Shown piece by piece: positions 6,642 to 12,443 of a stretch of DNA of 12,443 nucleotides (the stretch's first letter is position 1; every line of letters starts with the position of its first letter). A model generated the notes under the pieces. It saw only the letters and a list, made by a program, of their open reading frames with translations. It was not told the DNA's origin and made no database searches. Location: the NCBI GenBank assembly GCA_038239345.1, contig JBBSEX010000065.1, positions 1 to 12,443 on the forward strand, read 5' to 3'. Made by a program: the position numbers and the translations under genes. The stretch comes from JBBSEX01 sp038239345 (GTDB lineage: Bacteria; Acidobacteriota; Terriglobia; Bryobacterales; Bryobacteraceae).

Positions 6642-7257
6642 TCGCGACCATCGTTCGCTCTTTGAACTTGACGATCGTTTGATTGAACTGATGGGACTGG
6701 TCGAGGACGCATCGGACGCCGGAACAGAGATTTCCGCAGAACTGGCCGTGGAGATCGACACCTATCTGGAGGCCTACCGGCTCAAAGTGGACCACATCGT
6801 CGGCTACTGGCGTTGGCAGCAGTCGGTTGCGGATATCAGCGGCAGGGAGGCGGAGCGGCTCGCAGCCAGAAAGAAGGCCGGTGAGAATCGGGTCACTCGT
6901 TTGAAAGGATTCTTGTTCGCCTTCATGATGGCACGTGGAATCAAAAAGCTTGAAGGCGAGAAGAGCGACATCGGAATGCAGCGCAACAGCATGGCGTCTT
7001 TGGTAGTCGACGATCCCCTGCAAGTCACGGAGCATTTCTTCGAGCGGCAGGTCCGCTTCAATAAGACTGAGTTGCAGGAGGTCGTCTATCAGTTGACTGG
7101 AGGTGAGCTCCGGCGACGCTTGGAGCAGGCGCTGAAACGCTCGCGGCCTGCTCCAAGGCGGGCCGAAGTTGGCGCATGCTGCGCCGAGCCTTTGTTTGCG
7201 AGGTCTTGCGATGCACCATTTTTCGGACATGCTCGCAATCGAGGTTGTCCACAGTAA
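6553..7257 (+). CDS. Siphovirus Gp157-like protein
   Basis: The 234-residue protein matches the phage Gp157 pattern. An N-terminal helical FELDDRLIELMGLVED block (37-52) leads to a long charged coiled-coil with AERLAARKKAGENRVTRLK (around 100-118). A conserved FAFMMARGIKKLEGEK segment (122-137) comes next, then a beta strand. Gp157 proteins occur beside SSB and recombination genes in phages, and one has been linked to phage resistance in Streptococcus thermophilus. The ATG at 6553 lacks a close ribosome binding site, so the start is uncertain. The last 40 residues are basic and low in complexity. They lie within a 200-bp tail-to-tail overlap with tniQ and may be readthrough beyond the original stop. 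Confidence 0.75.
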   Translation: MLIIRCLMAHESRPPALVEALRRRIVRKPDRDHRSLFELDDRLIELMGLVEDASDAGTEISAELAVEIDTYLEAYRLKVDHIVGYWRWQQSVADISGREAERLAARKKAGENRVTRLKGFLFAFMMARGIKKLEGEKSDIGMQRNSMASLVVDDPLQVTEHFFERQVRFNKTELQEVVYQLTGGELRRRLEQALKRSRPAPRRAEVGACCAEPLFARSCDAPFFGHARNRGCPQ

Positions 7258-8191
7258 GCCGCTCGCGAATGAACCGGAGAGGCGATACGCCGACCAGCGC
7301 ACAGACACGGCCGAGAAGATTCAGCCGTACCAATCGCTCTGGAGCGAACCAATCGATCATCGTGTCGAAGGGAACCCCAGTGGCAACCGCGAATCGGCTC
7401 ATACTGCCTGCGGCCAGATCGTCTATGCAGAACCGCAAGTTGTGTAAGAAGTATTCGCGGGACGGTCGGTCGATCAACTTCGATGCCGCCGAAAGAAGTT
7501 CGCCAATATTGTTTGCAGTCGTTACTTTGGCACGGCCTTCGGGCGACGTATCTGCGGTCGCGCCCTTCCTTCCAAGCCAGCACCGGCATCGGCAACAATG
7601 CCCAGGCCTGGATTTTGCCGAGATGACATGTTGCTCTTGCTCGCAGTGCGGGCAACGATCTACAAGGAGAGCGCCGTGCGTGGGACAAGCGGAAACATCC
7701 TTTGTCGCCCAGAGCAGTGGTTCGTAGACCAGCCGGTCTGAGCAACGCCAGTCCTCCAAGCAGGCGGGACACCAGGCACGTTTGTGGCGAAGGAGACCAC
7801 ATTCGGAAATCACTTGGCCCCAACTTCCCATCGTTAAATACTGGAGACCCCGAACACCCGTCAAGGTCTCAAGCACGGTTACCCAATCCTGGGATCGTTG
7901 GGCCGTTCCGTTCAGGGTGTGCGCTTCGTACACGAATGTGGACTCGATTTTGCTGACGGCCTGGTATTCGTGGCGGCGGAACACCTCGCGGACCTTCGGC
8001 AACAACTCCCGTGTCAATAGGACTCCAGCAGAGATGTTGTGGGCTTCCGCAAGACGCATCAGATAACTGGTCAGGCTCTCAACGTAAGGGGAACCTACAG
8101 CCAAAGGCGGCAGGTGGTAGAAGTAACTCCGCGCAGGTATCTGGCGGCTTGAGGTATGCTCCCAGGATGGATACAGAACTGGATCAGGCAT
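7058..8191 (-). CDS. tniQ: TniQ/TnsD-family target-site protein
   Basis: TniQ proteins link the transposition machinery to a target in Tn7-like and Tn5053-like elements. This 377-residue protein has the N-terminal TniQ block (HLPPLAVGSPYVESLTSYLMRLAEAH near 26-51). It then has zinc-binding cysteines and a histidine: CPAC at 141-144, CPTH at 169-172, CPHC at 180-183 and a CCRCRC cluster at 199-204. Helical segments near 230-310 may bind DNA. It is longer than the minimal TniQ of type V-K CRISPR-associated transposons and shorter than E. coli TnsD. The ATG overlaps the tnsC stop by 8 bp. The last 60 residues are basic and low in complexity, and lie antisense to the Gp157 tail. It is the only TniQ gene in the window, so its partner or DNA target is unknown. 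Confidence 0.88.
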   Translation of the reverse strand: MPDPVLYPSWEHTSSRQIPARSYFYHLPPLAVGSPYVESLTSYLMRLAEAHNISAGVLLTRELLPKVREVFRRHEYQAVSKIESTFVYEAHTLNGTAQRSQDWVTVLETLTGVRGLQYLTMGSWGQVISECGLLRHKRAWCPACLEDWRCSDRLVYEPLLWATKDVSACPTHGALLVDRCPHCEQEQHVISAKSRPGHCCRCRCWLGRKGATADTSPEGRAKVTTANNIGELLSAASKLIDRPSREYFLHNLRFCIDDLAAGSMSRFAVATGVPFDTMIDWFAPERLVRLNLLGRVCALVGVSPLRFIRERLTVDNLDCEHVRKMVHRKTSQTKARRSMRQLRPALEQAASVSAPAPSVAGAHLQSTDRRPPATQSY

Positions 8192-9377
8192 GTAACACCT
8201 GCATCTTTCCAGCTTGGTCGCGCGGCAGACCGATCTGATCGCGCTGCGGGCTGCGAACGCCAGGCGTCCTGCGATTCACCTTTGGTACGGCTGATGTGGA
8301 GGCTGATGTCTCGCTGGAAGCTGGTGCTGCGCCAACTCTATCGGGGAGATTGAGAAGACGCCTGAGGCGGTCGCGGGTATCGTTGTTATCAGCCAGACGG
8401 GCCTCGCCCTCGCGTGCCTCCTGTAACATTTTTTCGCACTGGGATCCGGACAATGCCGCCTTTTCCAGAATGGCCAGATTCAGAGCGGGCGTTGCACTTC
8501 GGGCAGCTACGATCAACGCTCGCATCAGCCAATCTTTCAGGATGCCGATGCAACCCAGTGAGCGTTCGTAGAGAAAGTCCCAGACGTTCAGCAAGTCCAG
8601 GTGGCCGCAGGACCGAAGCTGTTTCTGAAAAGTGAACACGGCATTTTGAAAGATCTCGACATCGCCGGCGCTTTCCGTCTGATACCGCGAGAAGTGCAGA
8701 TCGATACTGCGCCGGCTTAGTTGGGCGCTGAGGTTGCGAAACGCCAGGAGTTCGTACGTGCCAATCAGAACATGCACGGTGTGCGAGCGGCTGGCAGTCG
8801 ACTTAATCACATCCAGTTGATCTGCCAACTTGCGTCCGGAAGCCATTCGGCCTAGATGCTGCGCTTCATCAATGAAGACCGCAGCCGGGCGGCGATAGCG
8901 GAGTGCATTTTCGATGGATTGCTGTAACTGATATCCCGTATATGCTCTTGGCCAAGGAGCGTACTGGCCTTTGCCCGTGCGCTCTCCCTCACCTCGCGGC
9001 AGACCCAGCTTGTAATCAATCAACGGCTCTTGCATCTGGGCAAGCATCCGCTGGTAGTGATCCCGCCAGTGAAAGCTGCCGCAGTCAGGCGCAACGGCTT
9101 CGAGGCTAATGAACGGAAGCCTACCCGGATCGGTTTCCATGCTGGCCGCCAACTTATCTGTTAACGCGGCCTCAACCTTCCGGCGCAACGTAGTTTTCCC
9201 AACGCCAGTCGGTCCGACAACGAGAATCAGCGATCCGGGCGCGGAAGCTTCAATGGCGCTCAGAAGTTCCTCTTTCGCCTGAGCCAGACGCGGGTGAGCC
9301 ATTGTGAAGGACCGGAAACCTTCAATGTCCTGGGTCAACGTTTGCGCGCGAGGTTGGGACAGAACGGCGGAAGCCAT
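8184..9377 (-). CDS. tnsC: TnsC/TniB-type AAA+ transposition ATPase
   Basis: TnsC forms ATP-dependent filaments on target DNA and connects TniQ to the transposase. The 397-residue protein shows Walker A GPTGVGKTT at 55-63, Walker B AVFIDE ending in D170-E171, then a sensor-1 stretch VLIGTYEL at 203-210 and an LSRRSID segment with likely arginine-finger residues. The C-terminal 70 residues are Ser/Pro/Arg rich and probably disordered. I chose the ATG at 9377 because GGAGAG lies 8 nt upstream and it follows the tnsAB stop by 1 nt. A longer frame to 9497 lies inside tnsAB and is unlikely to be used. Its stop overlaps the tniQ start by 8 bp. Confidence 0.92.
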   Translation of the reverse strand: MASAVLSQPRAQTLTQDIEGFRSFTMAHPRLAQAKEELLSAIEASAPGSLILVVGPTGVGKTTLRRKVEAALTDKLAASMETDPGRLPFISLEAVAPDCGSFHWRDHYQRMLAQMQEPLIDYKLGLPRGEGERTGKGQYAPWPRAYTGYQLQQSIENALRYRRPAAVFIDEAQHLGRMASGRKLADQLDVIKSTASRSHTVHVLIGTYELLAFRNLSAQLSRRSIDLHFSRYQTESAGDVEIFQNAVFTFQKQLRSCGHLDLLNVWDFLYERSLGCIGILKDWLMRALIVAARSATPALNLAILEKAALSGSQCEKMLQEAREGEARLADNNDTRDRLRRLLNLPDRVGAAPASSETSASTSAVPKVNRRTPGVRSPQRDQIGLPRDQAGKMQVLHA

Positions 9378-9378
9378 A

Positions 9379-11835
9379 TCACATCTCTCCGTAAGTGCGC
9401 GGGGTCCAACAGGTGATGGGTGCAGCACCGGATGGCGGCTCTGGACAGGTTGATAAGGGACTCGCGGTTGAGCCGGATCCAATGGTCTGTGCGGCATCCG
9501 TGAGACGCTGGGTAAGCAGTACTTCCTCGGCCTCGACGGATTCGAGAAACTCTCCCAACTTTGCCGCGGTCACCTTGAACTGCTGTGAATGGCACTGCCG
9601 GACCCTGCGGAGCTCCTGGCTTGCGAGCATGATCTCTTTCTCCGACCGGCCTCGAAAAACCGCGTAGTGTTCAGAATGGCATTCCGTCCACTGTCCCTTC
9701 ACGAATGCGTGTGCCGTGCCGGCATCGAATGGGTCGTAACGTACATCGACGCTCTGCTTCTCAACTTCGGGATCGCGAAAGAGATCGGACCAATAGTAGA
9801 CGTAGTTGATCTGGACTCCCTTGCCAGGCACGACCTTGGCTGTTCCTCTCGGCGTCGTCGGAAGCGTGAGGACCAGGAACTCATGGTCATAGAGAATCTG
9901 ACGGTGCGCACGGTTTCCGGTGTTCATCAACCCGGCCTCGAACACTTCGCGGGGACTCGCTCCGAACGCCGGGTGGCTCAGTGTGTCGTAAACCTCGTAT
10001 GCATACTCGGCCAAACGCCGTTGAAGCTCCTCGAACGGCCAAATAGACTGACCTTTTGGGTTAACAGACTGACTGAGCTGCCTTACCTTCACGGCAAGTT
10101 GGGTGTTGCCTCTGAGGTTGTGCAGGAACTGCGTATTGGCGGTTCCGAACAGCCGTTCGCAAACGGAACCGAAACGCGGCTTAGCAGGCGGCCGAGTCTT
10201 CTTGATCACCTCATACCTTGCCAGCAACGTTTCGAAGTAAGTGCTCTGGAACTCACGCCCGCCATCGACAACAAGAATCTGGGGAAGGCGCCCATGCCTG
10301 CGGACGCATTCACGAAGCACCATCATGCAAGAGCGATAGCTTGGGGCATCGAATGTCAAATACAGCGATAAAATGCGGCGGGAGAAGGCATCCGTCAAAA
10401 GCGTCAGCCAAGTGCGTCCGAGTCCGCGGCCCGTCCGTCCGCAGACCGATTCTACGTCCAGTTCGGTGTGGTCGACATGCGCGATCTCGAAAGGCCGATC
10501 GCCATGAGGTGGCGTTCGGAACTCGAGCTCCCAATAGGCGGCTTCCTGCTGATATGCGGCGCGTGGACCCTGCCGCTTCAGCGTCTGCTCCACACCGGGG
10601 CGCCTGCGAACGGCAAGGCGATATGTCTTGTAGCTGGGAAAGAGGATGTCCTTCTTGTCGCACGCCAGCTTGAGCGCAATCCATGAGGCGTAGACGGTCT
10701 TCTGTTTCAGCGTTTCGTAGTCGGCGCTGATGGACTCACCCATCAATGCGAGAGATTCCTCGGGTAGCTTGGCTGTGGAGTTTCCGCGCCGTGGTTCTGG
10801 AAGAAGCCCGATATAACCGCTTCCCAGAGTCGATTCCGCTTTTCGATAACAAGCGATCCATCGCCGGAGTGTGCGCCCCGGAGGCGCTACAACCGCCCCA
10901 GTATCTTGTCCCTTCAGGAAATCTGATACGTGCCGCAATCGCATGTTCGCAGTGTTGAGATCGCTTTCGCTGGCCTGCGCCAACCGCGCTTCGGCGTTCG
11001 TGCCTGGTGCGTTGGCTCGAACACCACTCTCGCTTGCGGCAAGCTGCAGGCGCGGGACGGCCATCCGTTCATCCGGATACACGGCAACCTTAACTGCATC
11101 AGTCAGCGAAGCAACTCGAAGGTTCACATAGATTCCGCCGGCGGCGATCAGCGAATAGACATCATCGGTCGAGGCAACGTGAGCGGTCGAATGAAGCAGT
11201 TGATCCAGGGACAGTCCCGGCGATGCGTTCACATGTGCGATCACGGCATCGCGCGCGTTGAGCGGGACCGCTCCGTCACCACGGAAATAGTCCTCCAGGA
11301 ACTGAATGTTCCGCTGAAACACCCAGTCGATATCTCGCGAAGAACGAACCCGGTAATAGAGACCATAAAGGGCGGAATAGCACTCTCCTGGCGGGCAGCG
11401 CCAGATTGCTCCATCGTCCGAGCAGTAGCGGTTCTCGTTCCGCCGGGAGAAAAGACCAAGCTCATCCTGAGTCTTGCACTCTTCCCAACCTGCCCGGTCT
11501 TTGCGAAGGACGAAAAAGTCGGCGGTATGAAGCACGCCGAGACGGCGTCCGTTCGCGCTTTGGTAGTCCAGCTTGAACGATGGAGGCTGATCGTAGTACT
11601 CGAGGACATCCGAATCGCGCTCCAGTTCATAAATCGCCGCAAGTTCGACGCGGTGGCTTTCGAACTGAATCGTGACGCCCATTTTCCGCGAGGGATAGCG
11701 GCCCGAGACATTGCGCTTGCCGCCGCCAACGCGACGCGCCGGGGCCGACGATCTGATGTGGCTAATAGCCGACCGTGTGCGCTCCGATGATCCGTGTCGC
11801 GCATACCAGGCCAACATCTCATTTTCGTCAAGCAT
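9379..11835 (-). CDS. tnsAB: TnsA-TnsB fusion transposase
   Basis: This single 818-residue protein joins the two Tn7 transposase subunits. Residues 55-240 resemble TnsA, the restriction-like nuclease that cuts the 5' strands. Aligned by eye with E. coli TnsA, its E63, D114 and K132 correspond here to E64 (VEL), D106 (HTADFF) and K121 (EECK). The TnsB part has an RNase-H-like DDE core with D455 (HVDHTELD), D524 (VVDGG) and E560 (SVCERLFG). A Mu-transposase C-terminal beta-barrel and a helical tail follow from about 650. Both active sites therefore look intact, predicting cut-and-paste transposition. I chose the ATG at 11835 because GAAGGAG precedes it; a GTG at 11853 overlaps that site. The gene overlaps the DUF6788 stop by 8 bp. 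TnsAB fusions are known in some Tn7-like elements, including certain type I-B CRISPR-associated transposons. Confidence 0.9.
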   Translation of the reverse strand: MLDENEMLAWYARHGSSERTRSAISHIRSSAPARRVGGGKRNVSGRYPSRKMGVTIQFESHRVELAAIYELERDSDVLEYYDQPPSFKLDYQSANGRRLGVLHTADFFVLRKDRAGWEECKTQDELGLFSRRNENRYCSDDGAIWRCPPGECYSALYGLYYRVRSSRDIDWVFQRNIQFLEDYFRGDGAVPLNARDAVIAHVNASPGLSLDQLLHSTAHVASTDDVYSLIAAGGIYVNLRVASLTDAVKVAVYPDERMAVPRLQLAASESGVRANAPGTNAEARLAQASESDLNTANMRLRHVSDFLKGQDTGAVVAPPGRTLRRWIACYRKAESTLGSGYIGLLPEPRRGNSTAKLPEESLALMGESISADYETLKQKTVYASWIALKLACDKKDILFPSYKTYRLAVRRRPGVEQTLKRQGPRAAYQQEAAYWELEFRTPPHGDRPFEIAHVDHTELDVESVCGRTGRGLGRTWLTLLTDAFSRRILSLYLTFDAPSYRSCMMVLRECVRRHGRLPQILVVDGGREFQSTYFETLLARYEVIKKTRPPAKPRFGSVCERLFGTANTQFLHNLRGNTQLAVKVRQLSQSVNPKGQSIWPFEELQRRLAEYAYEVYDTLSHPAFGASPREVFEAGLMNTGNRAHRQILYDHEFLVLTLPTTPRGTAKVVPGKGVQINYVYYWSDLFRDPEVEKQSVDVRYDPFDAGTAHAFVKGQWTECHSEHYAVFRGRSEKEIMLASQELRRVRQCHSQQFKVTAAKLGEFLESVEAEEVLLTQRLTDAAQTIGSGSTASPLSTCPEPPSGAAPITCWTPRTYGEM

Positions 11836-12160
11836 CGTCGTCGGCTCCTTCACTGGTTTGTGATTGGCGCTTTCGCTCGTCCTTCAACGCCTTTGTGTAG
11901 CGCAGGCCAGCCTCGCTGATCAATTCCTTGAGGCGGCGGCCATTCTCCATGGCCGCTTGAACCTCCGGAACGAGTTCCTCTGGCACGTAGATCGAAAAGC
12001 GCTTCTTCGCAGCACGTCCATAGAGGACATAACTGCGATGACCTTCCCCAGCTGCACAGGCTGGGCAGTTGGCCCGCACGCAGGGGCTCTTTCTCAAAGA
12101 AAGCGACCCATCTGCAACCGGCCAAAGCGCCTGCACGGCGTCCCGAAACCACCGACTCAT
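11828..12160 (-). CDS. small DUF6788-type zinc-binding protein
   Basis: The 110-residue protein matches the DUF6788 pattern as I recall it. A GSLSLRKSPC..NCPAC..GEGH block supplies C27, C32, C35 and H41 for a likely zinc site. A YVPEELVPEVQAAMENGRRLKELI helix (58-81) follows, then a basic and finally acidic tail. Function is not known for the family. The frame is open to the right edge, but I chose the ATG at 12160 because similarity begins there. The ribosome binding site is weak (GAGAAG, 12 nt away). It is first in the tns operon, with its stop overlapping tnsAB, which suggests a transposition accessory or regulator. Confidence 0.75.
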   Translation of the reverse strand: MSRWFRDAVQALWPVADGSLSLRKSPCVRANCPACAAGEGHRSYVLYGRAAKKRFSIYVPEELVPEVQAAMENGRRLKELISEAGLRYTKALKDERKRQSQTSEGADDDA

Positions 12161-12188
12161 GTCGACAGGCTTCTCAGTCTTCTTTCTG

Positions 12189-12220
12189 GTTGTACGTGTG
12201 CGACTAATCACACGTACAAC
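12189..12220. promoter_or_regulatory. perfect 12-bp inverted repeat upstream of the tns operon
   Basis: GTTGTACGTGTG at 12189-12200 is the exact reverse complement of CACACGTACAAC at 12209-12220, separated by 8 bp. It lies 29 bp upstream of the DUF6788 start, next to the candidate promoter. The size and symmetry fit the operator of a dimeric repressor, or alternatively a hairpin in the 5' leader. No helix-turn-helix regulator gene is obvious in the window. Confidence 0.55.
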
Positions 12221-12247
12221 ACTATCACTGAATAGAACATGTTTCAA
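12219..12247 (-). promoter_or_regulatory. candidate tns operon promoter
   Basis: On the minus strand TTGAAA (12242-12247) is followed 17 bp later by TAGTGT (12219-12224), a good -35 with a weak -10. The -10 abuts the 12-bp inverted repeat, so a protein bound to that repeat would cover the start of transcription. The assignment rests on the -35 and the position only. Confidence 0.35.
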
Positions 12248-12287
12248 TACTTTTGTTTGTAAGGTTGTGACGCCGGTTTGCAGCCGG

Positions 12288-12304
12288 GGCCACCTGATGA
12301 TGCC
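12288..12304 (+). repeat. weak TnsB-site-like motif R4
   Basis: It reads GGCCA, then CCTGAT, then GATGCC. One of the eight fixed positions differs from the other copies, so it is only a possible inner site of the right-end array. Confidence 0.3.
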
Positions 12305-12318
12305 GAACTCGCAGTTGC

Positions 12319-12338
12319 GGCCAGTAGACGGTACTAAT
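12319..12338 (+). repeat. candidate TnsB-binding site R3
   Basis: It reads GGCCA, then GTAGAC, then GGTACTAAT. It is the innermost good copy at the right end, 76 bp from R2, and shares its extended tail with the copy at 117-136. Confidence 0.5.
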
Positions 12339-12390
12339 CCAGGAGTCATTCGAAGCCTACCTCGTTGATTCATGCCATCCCGAAGCCGGA

Positions 12391-12411
12391 TTCCGGCCAA
12401 CTTATGGTTCC
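12391..12411 (+). repeat. candidate TnsB-binding site R2
   Basis: It reads TTCC, then GGCCA, then ACTTAT, then GGTTCC. It is nearly the inverted image of left site A and lies 23 bp from R1, about two helical turns, as in closely packed transposase arrays. Confidence 0.6.
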
Positions 12412-12412
12412 A

Positions 12413-12433
12413 GGTGCGGCCAATGGATGGTCC
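12413..12433 (+). repeat. candidate TnsB-binding site R1, outermost
   Basis: It reads GGCCA, then ATGGAT, then GGTCC, and ends 10 bp from the end of the window. As the outermost copy next to a TGT/ACA-type tip, it is the likely site that positions the transposase for end cleavage. Confidence 0.6.
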
Positions 12434-12443
12434 TTGTGACACA

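Larger units (their letters stand above)
12221..12443. other. right-end region of the Tn7-like element
   Basis: This non-coding stretch holds the tns promoter candidate and then three good copies and one weak copy of GGCCA-N6-GGT, all in the same orientation and inverted relative to left sites A and B. It finishes in TTGTGACACA. Read inward this is TGTGTCACAA, which fits the TGT...ACA ends of Tn7-like elements and includes the small palindrome TGTG-A-CACA. The window may therefore end at the transposon terminus; the flanking target duplication cannot be seen. Confidence 0.55.

Noticed and set aside
140..7257. Cargo block as a prophage fragment, because of SSB and Gp157
   Set aside because: There are no capsid, tail, terminase, lysis or integrase genes, and the transposon motif arrays enclose the block.
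9589..11790. Long rightward open frames at 9589-10371 and 10930-11790
   Set aside because: They lie antisense to tnsAB, which has clear domain motifs throughout, and show no recognisable protein pattern; they are by-products of GC-rich codon use.
8184..11853. Classification as Tn5053/Tn402-type TniA-TniB
   Set aside because: The transposase carries a TnsA-like nuclease domain with its key residues, which TniA lacks, so a Tn7-like assignment fits better.
12189..12220. Inverted repeat as a res site of a Tn5053-like element
   Set aside because: No serine or tyrosine resolvase gene is present, and the TnsA domain predicts cut-and-paste transposition without cointegrates.
12232..12250. GTATTGAAAC-type sequence, resembling the end of some CRISPR repeats, as a possible short crRNA unit near the right end
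   Set aside because: It occurs as a single short copy with no second repeat or Cas gene; a -35 promoter element explains it better.

Overview
The window looks like a nearly complete Tn7-like transposon of about 12.4 kb. At the right is a leftward transposition operon: a small DUF6788-type zinc protein, a TnsA-TnsB fusion transposase, a TnsC-type AAA+ ATPase and TniQ. At the left is a mostly rightward cargo block for DNA metabolism: an SSB, a small CxxC protein, a DUF6094-type methyltransferase-like protein, an unknown protein, a GIY-YIG-like protein, a SNF2/SF2 helicase and a Gp157-like protein. A divergent zinc-finger gene points the other way inside this block. There are no rRNA, tRNA or housekeeping genes, so taxonomy is uncertain. 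GC-rich coding sequence, the DUF6094/DUF6788 families and the domain styles suggest a GC-rich soil-type bacterium, perhaps Acidobacteriota, but this is a guess.

Layout. Positions 1-139 hold the left-side array of candidate TnsB-binding motifs (GGCCA-N6-GGT) and the ssb upstream region. Positions 140-2596 are a tightly packed rightward operon (SSB, CxxC protein, DUF6094, unknown), ending at a hairpin. Positions 2712-3725 hold the zinc-finger gene on the minus strand, divergent from 3807-4148 (GIY-YIG-like). Positions 4222-7257 carry the helicase, a possible 60-residue ORF and Gp157. Positions 12160 down to 7058 are the tns operon, with start/stop overlaps or 1-nt gaps at every junction. TniQ and Gp157 overlap tail to tail by 200 bp. 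Positions 12161-12443 hold the operon promoter region, a perfect 12-bp inverted repeat and the right-end motif array, finishing in a TGT...ACA-type candidate terminus.

How it may work (inference from the families). TnsAB would cut both strands at the transposon ends and join them to a target. TnsC would be the ATP-dependent regulator and TniQ the link to a target. No TnsD/TnsE pair, Cas gene or CRISPR array is visible, so the target-selection route is unknown. The cargo combines a single-strand binding protein, a putative DNA methyltransferase, a SNF2-like helicase and a phage-type Gp157. That is a phage/ICE-like DNA-processing set and could be a defence, anti-restriction or recombination module. 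The motifs at the left edge overlap the ssb promoter region, so the transposase may also regulate the cargo.
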